A DNA stretch of 64,000 bases from Paractinoplanes maris (lineage in GTDB: Bacteria > Actinomycetota > Actinomycetes > Mycobacteriales > Micromonosporaceae): NCBI RefSeq assembly GCF_023544465.1, contig NZ_JALPVL010000003.1, positions 496,001 through 560,000 of the forward strand, in the 5' to 3' direction. This document shows, one piece after another, positions 7,135 to 14,766 of this stretch. The notes below the pieces were generated by a model. That model saw nothing but the letters and a program-made list of their open reading frames with translations. It did not search any database and had not been told where the DNA came from. The first letter of the stretch is position 1. Every line of letters starts with the position of its first letter. A program made the translations under genes and the position numbers.

Positions 7135-7974
7135 ATGAGGACTCGTCCGGTCATCGGCGTGGTCGCGCAGAACACCACCCTCTACGGTCCCGCCAGCATG
7201 GTGAAGGCCATCGGCGACGCCGGCGTCGACGCCGACCTGCCCGTCACGATCGGGCACGTCTGCGGGTACGACTCCGTCGCCGCCTCCCGCCGGCTCGTGC
7301 ACCGGTTCACCGGGCAGGGCATCGCCGGCCTGATCGTCATCGCACCGATCGACGCCACCGCCGGAGTGCTGGAGGCGGTGCCACCCGGTCTGCCGGTGGT
7401 GACGGTGGACGGTCCGCCCGGCTGCGCCACCTCGAACGTCGCGGTCGACCAGCACGCGGGCGGGTTGCTGGCCACCCGGCACCTGCTGGCCAACGGCCAC
7501 CGCACGGTGTGGCACGTGGCCGGCCCCGAGCAGTGGCACGGCAGCCGCGCCCGGGAGGCCGGCTGGCGGGCCGCCCTGGCCGAGGCCGGCGTGCACGCCC
7601 CACCGACGGTCCGGGCCGACTGGTCGGCGGCGTCGGGCTACCGCTGCGGCAAGCTGCTGGCCGGCAACCCGTCCTGCACCGCCGTCTTCGCCGCCAACGA
7701 CGACATCGCGCTGGGAGTCATGCGCGCGATGACCGAGCACGGCCGCCGCATCCCCGACGACGTCAGCGTGGTCGGCTTCGACGACGTGCCCGAGGCCGGC
7801 TACACCCACCCCGCGCTGACCACGGTCCGCCAGGAGTTCGCCGACGTCGGCCGCGAGGCGCTGCGCCTGCTCCTCGACCAGCTCGGCACGCCGTCGCGCC
7901 ACCCGGAATCCGTACGCCTGGATCCGGTCCTGATGCCCCGGGGCACGGTGTCGGCGGCCGCGATCCGGGTGTGA
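7135..7974 (+). CDS. LacI-type ligand-binding protein lacking the DNA-binding domain
   Basis: A 279-residue protein homologous to the sugar-sensing core of LacI/GalR regulators. The periplasmic-binding-protein fold is complete: it opens at VIGVVAQNTTLYGPA, continues through IDATAGVLEAVPPGLPVVTV, HLLANGHRTVWHVAGP, CTAVFAANDDIALGVMRAM and VVGFDDVPEAGYTHPALTTV, and ends normally. What is missing is the roughly 60-residue N-terminal helix-turn-helix and hinge helix; no upstream frame encodes them. The start is ATG 7135 after AGAGGA. It may act by binding another LacI-type protein, as a sugar-binding factor, or be a decayed regulator. The gene is intact over its length, which argues for use. It is convergent with the epoxide hydrolase. 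Confidence 0.85.
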   Translation: MRTRPVIGVVAQNTTLYGPASMVKAIGDAGVDADLPVTIGHVCGYDSVAASRRLVHRFTGQGIAGLIVIAPIDATAGVLEAVPPGLPVVTVDGPPGCATSNVAVDQHAGGLLATRHLLANGHRTVWHVAGPEQWHGSRAREAGWRAALAEAGVHAPPTVRADWSAASGYRCGKLLAGNPSCTAVFAANDDIALGVMRAMTEHGRRIPDDVSVVGFDDVPEAGYTHPALTTVRQEFADVGREALRLLLDQLGTPSRHPESVRLDPVLMPRGTVSAAAIRV

Positions 7975-7987
7975 GCCGCCGGGCTCA
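7972..7987. terminator. Short hairpin joining two convergent stop codons
   Basis: TGAGCC-GCCG-GGCTCA forms a 6-bp stem in which the stop codons of the LacI-like gene (plus strand) and of the epoxide hydrolase gene (minus strand) lie in the two arms. It could act as a weak bidirectional terminator. Confidence 0.4.
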
Positions 7988-9088
7988 GCGCAGCGCGCGG
8001 AAAAACGTACGGATGTCGCCGACCAGGAGATCGGGGGCCTCGAGCGCGGCGAAGTGACCGCCCTGGTCGAACTCGGACCAGTGCACGATGGTGTTGCTCT
8101 GCTCGGCGAACCGACGGACGGCCACGTCCCCGGCGAAGTTGGCCACGCCAGTCGGCACGCGGCTGGGTGTGGGCCAGTTGGTGCCGTGCATGCTCTCGTA
8201 ATACATGTTCGCCGACGAGCCCGCCGTCCGGGTGAACCAGTAGATCGAGACGTCGGTGAGCACCCGATCGCGGTCGGGAAAGCCGCCGGGGCTCCACTCC
8301 TGGAACTTCTCGGCGATCCAGGCCAGCTGGCCGGCCGGGGAGTCGGTGAGCGCGTGCGCCAGGGTCTGCGGGCGGGTGGCCTGGATCTGGAAGTAGCCGT
8401 TGCCCTCGGTGGTGAACTGCTTGATGCTCGCCACCCGGGTCAGCTCGGCGTCGGTGAGGCCGTCCGGGTCGACGTCGCCGAACGGGATGAAGCCCACCGT
8501 CGCCGCGTTGACGTGCACGCCGACCACATGCCCAGGGTCGACGCGGCCGAGGTCCGGGGCCACGAAGGCACCGAAGTCGCCGCCCTGGGCGCCGTACCGG
8601 TCGTAGCCGAGCCGAACCATCAGCTCGGCGATCGCGGTGGCCATCCGGCGGCTGTCCCAGCCGGGGCCGGCCGGCGGACCGGAGAAGCCGAAGCCTGGCA
8701 AAGAGGGAATGACCAGGTCGAACGGCTCGCTCCCCTCGGTCAGCGGGCCGATGACGTCGAGGAACTCGACGACCGAGCCGGGCCAGCCGTGCAGCAGCAC
8801 GAGAGGCAGCGCGCCGGGGCGGCCCGAGCGGACGTGCAGGAAGTGGAGGCGCTGGCCGTCGATCTCGGTGACGAACTGCGGGTGGGAGTTGAGCTCGGCC
8901 TCGGCGGCGCGCCAGTCATACTTGGTGGCCCAGTGGTCAGCCAGCTCGCGCACGAAGGCGACGGGGACCCCGCGCTCCCAGTCGGCGCCGGGCAATTGCG
9001 GGGCCCAGCGTGTGCGGGACAGGCGAGCTCGCAGATCGGTGAGGTCGTCGTCGGGGATGTCGATGCGGAACTCGCGGATGTCAGTCAT
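7985..9088 (-). CDS. Epoxide hydrolase, EHN-domain alpha/beta hydrolase
   Basis: A 367-residue cytosolic enzyme that hydrates epoxides to diols. The N-terminal EHN domain is visible at residues 1-110 ([35 protein letters not shown]). The alpha/beta-hydrolase core carries the oxyanion motif LLHGWPGS, the nucleophile in [10 protein letters not shown] (Asp of GGDFG, where most relatives have GGDWG), and the catalytic His in [14 protein letters not shown] near the C-terminus. Length is normal for the family. The ATG at 9088 has no strong ribosome binding site. It is preceded divergently by a small unidentified gene. The physiological epoxide is unknown; detoxification is the usual inference. Confidence 0.92.
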   Translation of the reverse strand: MTDIREFRIDIPDDDLTDLRARLSRTRWAPQLPGADWERGVPVAFVRELADHWATKYDWRAAEAELNSHPQFVTEIDGQRLHFLHVRSGRPGALPLVLLHGWPGSVVEFLDVIGPLTEGSEPFDLVIPSLPGFGFSGPPAGPGWDSRRMATAIAELMVRLGYDRYGAQGGDFGAFVAPDLGRVDPGHVVGVHVNAATVGFIPFGDVDPDGLTDAELTRVASIKQFTTEGNGYFQIQATRPQTLAHALTDSPAGQLAWIAEKFQEWSPGGFPDRDRVLTDVSIYWFTRTAGSSANMYYESMHGTNWPTPSRVPTGVANFAGDVAVRRFAEQSNTIVHWSEFDQGGHFAALEAPDLLVGDIRTFFRALR

Positions 9089-9141
9089 GCCGGGAACGCT
9101 AGGCGGAGTTGCGGTCAGCTTCTGACCCTCTTCGCGACGGC

Positions 9142-9414
9142 GTGCCCCGCATCGAACTGGCGGTCCGGCGCGACGCGGACAAGCGCAAGACGTACGCGAT
9201 GGAAGCCGCCTGCGCCGACGGCGATCGCACCAAGACCCTCGGGTACGCCGTGAAGGTCGATCGGCAGCCTTTCCTGCGGGGTCAGATCACCTGCGACGGC
9301 GAGGTCGAGGAGGTCCGGATCAGCGGGTTCCTGCGGGGTGAGGTCGTGGTCGACCTGGAGGGCGGGCCGGTCGAGACGGCGTATGCGATCGTCACCCCGC
9401 GAAGCGAAGGATGA
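9142..9414 (+). CDS. Small hypothetical protein, possibly the tail of a lost gene
   Basis: I do not recognise this protein. From GTG 9142 it has 90 residues, looks beta-rich, and contains two Cys (AACADG and QITCDG) that could pair. Third-position GC bias is strong from about 9133 onward but poor before it, so the true start is near 9142, or the gene has lost its 5' part. No ribosome binding site is obvious. The last 23 bp overlap the convergent nucleotidyltransferase remnant. Neither function nor expression can be judged. Confidence 0.4.
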   Translation: MPRIELAVRRDADKRKTYAMEAACADGDRTKTLGYAVKVDRQPFLRGQITCDGEVEEVRISGFLRGEVVVDLEGGPVETAYAIVTPRSEG

Positions 9415-10075
9415 GGTCGAGGTCGGGGCCCCAGCTGTCGAGGATGTCGCCGTGGCCTCGTTCGCGGGCCAGGCCGGCCACCATCGGGAACAGCGTCAGC
9501 GGGTGCGTCCCGACGTAGGCGGGAGCCAGCGCGTCGTTCCACGGCGGCGGCAGCGGGTGGGTCGCCAGCTCCCACGCCAGGTATTTGTTGTAGGGCCGCA
9601 GCCGGCCGTGCAGGGCGAACACGGTGGTCAGCAGCCAGCCGACGCTCTCCTGCTCGTCCAGGGCGGCCGTCGGCGGGTGGCCGTCGCGGCGGCTCTTCAC
9701 CGCGCGGTAGAGCTGATTCACATACCCGTCCAGACCTTCGCGCGCCCACTCGCGGGCCTCCTCGGCGGTGGGTGTGGCCTGCCGGTCGACCAGCGCGGCG
9801 ATGCCCCCGCGGTCGAGCAGCACCCGCGCGCCGCGGAAGCCGTACCGCGGTCACAGGACCGAGGTGTCACCGAACTGCTCGACCGTCACGACGGCGAGGT
9901 CGACGTCGGGAGCCCGGTCCCGCTGCCAAGTCTCGCTGGGGGACGTGACGACGACCGTGACATCGACGTCGGAGTGCTCGGTGGTCAGTCCGCGGGCGTG
10001 CGAGCCGGTCAGGACCACGCCGAGCACGCCGGCGTCCGCCGTGGCCCGGGCCATCAGGTCGTCGAGCGTCGCCAC
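9392..10075 (-). pseudogene. Nucleotidyltransferase-domain protein interrupted by an in-frame TGA
   Basis: Two halves of one protein lie in the same frame, separated by a single stop. The N-terminal part (from GTG 10075, 74 residues) has the Pol-beta-type nucleotidyltransferase signature GVVLTGSHARGLTTEHSDVD with the G-S and D-x-D motifs. It ends at ...FGDTSVL followed by TGA at 9851-9853. Reading continues in frame with PRYGFRGARVLLDRGGI and a complete helical C-terminal domain to 9392. Relatives commonly have a residue such as Trp near this join, so a TGG-to-TGA change is the simple explanation. It is either a recent nonsense mutation or a sequencing error. The N-terminal half alone resembles a minimal MNT-type domain and could still be made. 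Confidence 0.72.
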
Positions 10076-10087
10076 GACAATGATCGT

Positions 10088-10843
10088 ATGGGTCTGCAGG
10101 AGATTGTCGACGGAATTGTCGCGGGCACGCCGGGGGTGCGCTGGTCGATCGCCGTTCCCGGCCGCGCGGGTCACGAGCCGGGCCGGCGGCTGCGGACGGC
10201 CAGCATCGGCAAGCTGCTGTTGCTCATCGAGACGGCCCGCCGCATCGAGGCGGGTGAGCTCGACCCGGCCGAGCGCCTGACCAAGGACCCGGCCCTGGCC
10301 GTCGCCGACTCCGGCCTGTGGCAGCACCTGAGGATCGAGGCCCTGCCGGTCGCCGACCTGGCCGTGCTGATCGCCGCGGTGAGTGACAACTACGCGACCA
10401 ACGTGCTGCTCGCGCGGGTCGGGCTGCCGGCCGTGCGGGCCGTCGCCGGGAGGCTGGGGTTGCACGAGACGGCGCTGCTCGACCGCGTACGGGGGAAGCG
10501 CGAAACCCACCACCCGCCGACGCTCTCGACCGGCGCCGCCGGCGAGCTTGCTCACCTGATGGAGCGCATCGCCCGCCGGGAGCTGCTGACGCCGGCCGTG
10601 TCGGAGCGGATGGACGGGTGGCTGGCGACGAGCGCCGACCTGTCGATGGTCGCGTCCGGGTTCGACGCCGACCCCCTGGCGCACACCACCACCGTACGGA
10701 ATAAAACGGGCACCGATGACGGCATCCGCGCCGATGTGGGTTATGCCGGTGATCAGGCGTACGCCGTGCTGGCCAACTTCCGGCCGGAGGACACCGCCGA
10801 AGTCATCCGCGCCATGCGTGAAATCGGCCGCGCACTGTCGTAA
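10088..10843 (+). CDS. Class A beta-lactamase-like serine hydrolase (cytoplasmic)
   Basis: A 251-residue protein with all three penicillin-recognising motifs: SxxK as TASIGKLLLL (Ser39, Lys42), SDN in AAVSDNYATN (about residue 100), and KTG in VRNKTGTDDG. The length fits the beta-lactamase2 family. There is no signal peptide, unlike secreted lactamases, so it probably acts in the cytoplasm or is a related esterase or peptidase. The ATG at 10088 lies only 12 bp from the divergent nucleotidyltransferase GTG at 10075; GACAAT at 10076-10081 would place transcription exactly on this ATG. Two hairpins follow the stop. The substrate is unknown and I see no clear omega-loop Glu, so true lactamase activity is doubtful. 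Confidence 0.8.
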   Translation: MGLQEIVDGIVAGTPGVRWSIAVPGRAGHEPGRRLRTASIGKLLLLIETARRIEAGELDPAERLTKDPALAVADSGLWQHLRIEALPVADLAVLIAAVSDNYATNVLLARVGLPAVRAVAGRLGLHETALLDRVRGKRETHHPPTLSTGAAGELAHLMERIARRELLTPAVSERMDGWLATSADLSMVASGFDADPLAHTTTVRNKTGTDDGIRADVGYAGDQAYAVLANFRPEDTAEVIRAMREIGRALS

Positions 10844-10907
10844 AGCCGCAGCATCCCGGTCTGTTCGGACAATGACGAAACGGCTGGGTGGGAGCACAAT
10901 GGCGAAC

Positions 10908-10944
10908 GGGATGGGTGCCTACCCCGCCAGGAGGCATCCATCCC
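10908..10944 (+). terminator. Hairpin downstream of the serine hydrolase gene
   Basis: GGGATGGGTGCCT at 10908-10920 pairs with AGGCATCCATCCC at 10932-10944 (12 of 13 positions) across an 11-base loop. It is the first of two consecutive hairpins between convergent genes. Confidence 0.55.
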
Positions 10945-10962
10945 CTACGTTTGACACGGCAT

Positions 10963-10992
10963 GGGCCGGGACCCCCGAGGGGATCCCGGCCC
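10963..10992. terminator. GC-rich hairpin between convergent genes
   Basis: GGGCCGGGA at 10963-10971 pairs with TCCCGGCCC at 10984-10992, extended inside by CCCC/GGGG. There is no U-tract, as is usual in actinomycetes. It lies just beyond the stop of the minus-strand beta-helix gene and can serve either direction. Confidence 0.6.
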
Positions 10993-11007
10993 GCGCGCTT
11001 GTGGCCC

Positions 11008-12891
11008 CTACGGAGCCGGGTAATCCGTGACGAACACCGGCGCGCCGACCTTGGTCATGTCGGCTGCCGCGCCCACTCCGTTGACGACGTGGTTGATCAC
11101 GCCGGCGCTGAGGTTGACGGTCATGATGTGGTGCAGCTTCACACCGGGGCGATTCGGGACCTCGAAGCCGTTCTCGGTCACGATCGACGGGTTGTTCTGG
11201 TTGAAGACGTAGACACCGGCCCCGTACAGGGAGTGGTTCTTGACCTTGTCTCCGACCTTGTAACCCGCGTAACCCTTGACCGTGCCGTTCATCCAGTCGG
11301 CCTGGGTCGGCGGGTCGTAGGGCAGTTCGTTCTGGTAGAGCACGGTGGTGCCCTTCTCGCCGTTCCAGACGGTGTTGTACTTCTGGAAGTGCTCGACGAA
11401 CAGGCCCGTCGCGGTCACGTTGTCGCCGTTGATCACGGCGCCGTAGCGGCCGGTGTTGGTGCGCCACCGCTGGGTGTCGCCGTTCACGCCCTCGGTGAAG
11501 CCCTCGACGCCGTGGTCACCGCGCCACACCCAGGTGTGGTCGATCAGCACGTTGTCGCTGTTCACCTCGAGCGCCGTGTCGACCTTGCCGATGTGCGGGC
11601 CGCCCACCCGGAAGTAGACGTCCGACAGCGTGGTCGGGTTCGACGGCGAGCTGATCTTCAGACCGTTCTTGTTGCCGACCTGGAGCAGGTTCTTCGACTC
11701 CTTGGTGCCGGCGTCGATGGTGACACCCGCGACGACGACGCCGGGGACGTCGGCGACCTTGATCGGCGTGGCCCCGTTGACCGCGGTCAGCGTGGCGTGG
11801 CCGATGCCGAGCACGACCTGGTTGGGCCGCAGCACGTGGATCGTCTGGTCGATGTTGTAGACGCCCGGCGTGAAGAGCAGGTTCTTGCCGAGCAGCAGGT
11901 TCGCGTTGATCAGCCACTCGGGGTCGGACGGCTTCGCGACGAAGAAGTCGCTCAGCGGGATCGTCCGGCCCCTCGTGATGTCCTCGTCCCAGCTCACGCC
12001 GCTGGTGTTGCGGTGCGCGCTGGGCACGCGGACGGCGTACTTGCCCTTGCTGTCCACGAACAGGAACGGCTTCTCCCGGCTGAGCGGGGTCTGGGCCAGC
12101 GTCGTGTACGGCGTGGCCGGGAAGCCGGACTCGTCCGGCGCGCCCTCGACGCCGGCGAAGACCTGGTTCCACACCGCGTTGGACCAGCTGCCGACCTTGC
12201 TGTTACGGGTCAGCCACTGCTGCTGCGAGCCGTTGGTGACCGCGCCGAACTGCGAGTCGGCGATGAAGCCACCGCTGGCGTACTGCGGACCGGCGGTGCA
12301 GTAGTCCATCAGCGTGAAGCCGCCGTCGACGTTGAGCCGGCGCAGCGACACAGCCTGCGAGACGGCCCAGAAGTTGGCGCCGGCCCGGCAGCCGTCCTGG
12401 CCGGCACCGTTGACCTTGATCGACAGGTTGGACAGCGTGCGCCAGAAGTTGACGAGCGCGAGACAGTTGCTCGTGCCGCCGTTCTCGAGGCATCGGTTGT
12501 AGACCTCGACCTTGCCGTTGATCACGACGTCGCCGGGCGAGGCGCCGAGGCCGGAGACCTCGGTGTAGTAGCCGACCTTGATCTGCAGCGGCTGCGCGTC
12601 GGTGCCGTAGGTGCCCGGCTTGAACAGGAACGCGTAGCGGTCGGTGCCCATCTCGGCGTTGACCTGCTTCGCGTACGCCGCGTCGAGCTTCGCCTGGATG
12701 TCGGCGACCGGCATGCTCGGGTCGAAGATGGTGACGTTGGAGCCGAAATTCACGGTGGCCGCGGAGGCCGTGACGGGAGCTGCGGCGGCGGGGACGCTGG
12801 TGAGCGCACCGACGGTGACCGTGGTGAGCGCTACAGCGAGAATCCGTCGCAGATGCCGGCGACCGGACGGCCGCCCGGCGTTAGTCGTCAT
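11008..12891 (-). CDS. Secreted right-handed beta-helix protein (pectate-lyase-like fold)
   Basis: A 627-residue exported protein. A Sec signal peptide is clear: RRHLRRILAVALTTVTVGAL followed by an Ala-rich cleavage region near residue 38. The mature part begins ATVNFGSNVTIFDPSMPVAD and continues with repeated short strands of the beta-helix type (LNVDGGFTLMDY, VVVAGVTIDAG, VNSDNVLIDHTWVWRGDHG, NGDNVTATGLFVEHF). This family is common in Streptomyces and Actinoplanes and, by recall, is sometimes labelled adenylyl cyclase without cause; I see no cyclase motif. A glycan lyase or glycosidase role (GH55-like) is more likely. The start ATG follows GGAAGG inside a short palindrome. It is convergent with the serine hydrolase. 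Confidence 0.75.
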   Translation of the reverse strand: MTTNAGRPSGRRHLRRILAVALTTVTVGALTSVPAAAAPVTASAATVNFGSNVTIFDPSMPVADIQAKLDAAYAKQVNAEMGTDRYAFLFKPGTYGTDAQPLQIKVGYYTEVSGLGASPGDVVINGKVEVYNRCLENGGTSNCLALVNFWRTLSNLSIKVNGAGQDGCRAGANFWAVSQAVSLRRLNVDGGFTLMDYCTAGPQYASGGFIADSQFGAVTNGSQQQWLTRNSKVGSWSNAVWNQVFAGVEGAPDESGFPATPYTTLAQTPLSREKPFLFVDSKGKYAVRVPSAHRNTSGVSWDEDITRGRTIPLSDFFVAKPSDPEWLINANLLLGKNLLFTPGVYNIDQTIHVLRPNQVVLGIGHATLTAVNGATPIKVADVPGVVVAGVTIDAGTKESKNLLQVGNKNGLKISSPSNPTTLSDVYFRVGGPHIGKVDTALEVNSDNVLIDHTWVWRGDHGVEGFTEGVNGDTQRWRTNTGRYGAVINGDNVTATGLFVEHFQKYNTVWNGEKGTTVLYQNELPYDPPTQADWMNGTVKGYAGYKVGDKVKNHSLYGAGVYVFNQNNPSIVTENGFEVPNRPGVKLHHIMTVNLSAGVINHVVNGVGAAADMTKVGAPVFVTDYPAP

Positions 12892-13078
12892 GCGGGAAGG
12901 TCCCTTCCGTTAACGAGGGAGCAACAAACTGGATCACAGCAAGCAATAGACGCATCGACATGTCAAGAACCGGGAGGGACTCCGGATGCGGCAATCGCAC
13001 AGGCATCGGACATCTCGCCGTGGTTCCGGTACGCACCTTGCCCGAATGGCCCCGGGGAACGGATGTTCGGTCGCCGGA

Positions 13079-13107
13079 ACCGGTACCGGCGATCACTCGG
13101 TACCGGT
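13079..13107. terminator. Perfect 10-bp hairpin at the end of the ECF42 sigma gene
   Basis: ACCGGTACCG at 13079-13088, a nine-base loop, then CGGTACCGGT at 13098-13107. The sigma-factor stop codon (13093-13095) lies in the loop. It can terminate the sigma operon before the same-strand beta-helix gene. A TGTCAA at 12961-12966 (TTGACA on the minus strand) is a possible -35 element for the latter. Confidence 0.5.
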
Positions 13108-14253
13108 ACCGGAAGCGCTTCCTCGTCGCCGCCGCAGGTGGTCACGCTCCGTGTCGGTCGGGGCGTGACGCAGAGCGGCGTCGAAGGCCCGGACCGCCGC
13201 CGCGTGCTCGCCGAGGCGGAGCAACAGCTCGGCGCGGACGGCGGGAAGCTGGTGGCCCGGCAACTCGAAGTCGAGCAGCTGAAGGGCGGCCGCCGCCCCG
13301 TCGGCCTCGGCGACGGCCACGGCCCGGTTGAGGCGGACCAGGGGCGAGCCGGTCAGGTCCTCCAGGCGCGCGTAGAGGGCGGCGATCGCGGGCCAGTCGG
13401 TGTCCTCGGCCCGGGCGGCGACGGCGTGCTGAGCGGCGATCAAGGCCTGCAACCGATAGGGACCGGCGGGTGCGGGCGCCTCGAGCAGGGCCAGCGCTTC
13501 GGCGATCTCCAGAACGTTCCATTCCGTACGGTCCTGGGCCGCGAGCAGGACGAGCCGGCCATCCCGGCGCCGGGCCCGCCGACGGGAGTGCTGCAGCAGC
13601 ATGAGCGCGAGCAGAGCCGTCGCCTCGGGGTGAACCAGGCCTTCCGGCAGGAGCCGCCCGAGGCGGATCGCCTCTGCGGCAACGTCGTTCCGGTACGACC
13701 GGTAGCCCTCGGTGAAGAGCAGGTAGATCACGGTCAGCACGCCATCGGCGCGCGCGGGCCGGTCGGCGGGCGGCGGCACACCGAGCGGGATGCCGGCCGC
13801 CCGGATCTTCTGCTTGGCCCGGGTGACGCGGGCCGCCATGGTCGCCTCGCCGACCAGGAACAGCCGGGCGATCTCGGGCACGGTCAGGCCGGCCACGAAG
13901 CGCAGGGTGAGTGCGGCTTGCGCCTCGATCGACAGCGCCGGGTGGCAGCAGGCGAAAAGCAGCTGCAGGGAGTCGTCGGGCGCTCCGCGACCGTCTGGTG
14001 TGATCAGCAGCGGCAGGTAGCGGGTCAGGGTGTCGTCGCGGCGGCGCCGGTCGACGGCCCGGCGGCGGGCCACCGAGAGCAGCCAGGCCGCCGGGCGGCG
14101 CGGGATGCCCTCGCCCGGCCACTGCTGGGTGGCCGCGGCGAAGGCGTCCTGCAGCGCTTCCTCGGCGAGGTCGAAGCTGCGCAGCTCGGCGACCAGGGTG
14201 GCCAGCAGCGGCCCCCGGTGCTCGCGGAACGCGGCCTCGACCCCGGTCGTCAA
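13093..14253 (-). CDS. ECF42-type RNA polymerase sigma factor with a TPR-like C-terminal domain
   Basis: A 386-residue extracytoplasmic-function sigma factor. The sigma2 region is at residues 5-70 (FREHRGPLLATLVAELRSFD, LAEEALQDAFAAATQQWP) and sigma4 at 105-160 (FVAGLTVPEIARLFLVGEAT). A long helical C-terminal extension (about 170-386, with ALYARLEDLTGSPLVRLNRAVAVAE-type repeats) replaces an anti-sigma factor, a trait of the ECF42 group. The TTG start at 14253 overlaps the TGA of the upstream DGPF gene (TTGA), so the two are coupled, as is typical for ECF42. No anti-sigma gene is present; the C-terminal domain is thought to control activity in this group. Confidence 0.88.
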   Translation of the reverse strand: MTTGVEAAFREHRGPLLATLVAELRSFDLAEEALQDAFAAATQQWPGEGIPRRPAAWLLSVARRRAVDRRRRDDTLTRYLPLLITPDGRGAPDDSLQLLFACCHPALSIEAQAALTLRFVAGLTVPEIARLFLVGEATMAARVTRAKQKIRAAGIPLGVPPPADRPARADGVLTVIYLLFTEGYRSYRNDVAAEAIRLGRLLPEGLVHPEATALLALMLLQHSRRRARRRDGRLVLLAAQDRTEWNVLEIAEALALLEAPAPAGPYRLQALIAAQHAVAARAEDTDWPAIAALYARLEDLTGSPLVRLNRAVAVAEADGAAAALQLLDFELPGHQLPAVRAELLLRLGEHAAAVRAFDAALRHAPTDTERDHLRRRRGSASGTGTE

Positions 14254-14591
14254 GCCGGGTGCTCCACGACCGGCCGCACCTCGACGATGTCGCCCATCGC
14301 CGACAGGGCGCGGCCGAGTTCGAGTGCCTCGTCGAGATCGCGCGCGTCGACCAGATAGAAGCCGCCCAGCTGCTCGGCGGTCTCGGCGTACGGGCCGTCG
14401 GTGAGCAGGCCGCCCGCGCGGATGGTCGTGGCGGTGCCGGACAACGCGAGCTCTTCGCCACCGCGGTCGGCGTCGCGCTCCTTCAGCAGCGCGGCGAAGC
14501 GGCCGTGGGCCTCGTAGGCCCGTCGCCTCTGCTCCTCGTCGGCCTCGGCCCAGTCCTTCTCGGTCTGGTAGATCAGCAGTGCGTACTTCAC
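14250..14591 (-). CDS. YCII-related DGPF-domain protein
   Basis: A 113-residue protein of the YCII/DGPF family. The family motif is present as GGLLTDGPYAETAEQLGGFY, where DGPF becomes DGPY, together with the N-terminal MKYALLIYQTE strand and the GDIVEVRPVVE end. Such proteins are the standard partners and targets of ECF42 sigma factors, and this gene indeed overlaps the sigma gene by one base pair step (TGA/TTG). They are thought to be small enzyme-like or ligand-binding proteins of unknown substrate. It is divergent from a flavin oxidoreductase, with 175 bp between. Confidence 0.9.
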   Translation of the reverse strand: MKYALLIYQTEKDWAEADEEQRRRAYEAHGRFAALLKERDADRGGEELALSGTATTIRAGGLLTDGPYAETAEQLGGFYLVDARDLDEALELGRALSAMGDIVEVRPVVEHPA

Positions 14592-14766
14592 GCGTACCTC
14601 CCTGACACATCATGGATGTCGTCCGGTCGTCGCACGACGGTCGGCGAAATCGACAGTGCGGGCGGATCCGGCCCGCACGGGTTCGCCGAGGTGAACCTTA
14701 AGTCGATCGCAAGTGGGGTCCGGCAGAGTCATCGGTGTTGCCACCCGGATGACGAAAGGGACCACC

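Noticed and set aside
11008..12891. Adenylyl cyclase
   Set aside because: Homologues carry this label in some databases by recall, but the protein is secreted, shows beta-helix repeats and has no cyclase catalytic motif.
10888..14358. A very long plus-strand open frame (about 1156 codons) across the beta-helix and sigma genes
   Set aside because: It is antisense to two well-supported genes and its product is low-complexity Gly/Arg/Val/Asp sequence typical of GC-rich antisense frames.
14715..14760. A further copy of the activator box upstream of the flavin oxidoreductase gene (TCATCGG... ...GGATGA)
   Set aside because: The half-sites are far apart (not the 17-bp layout) and no -10 lies at the expected distance.
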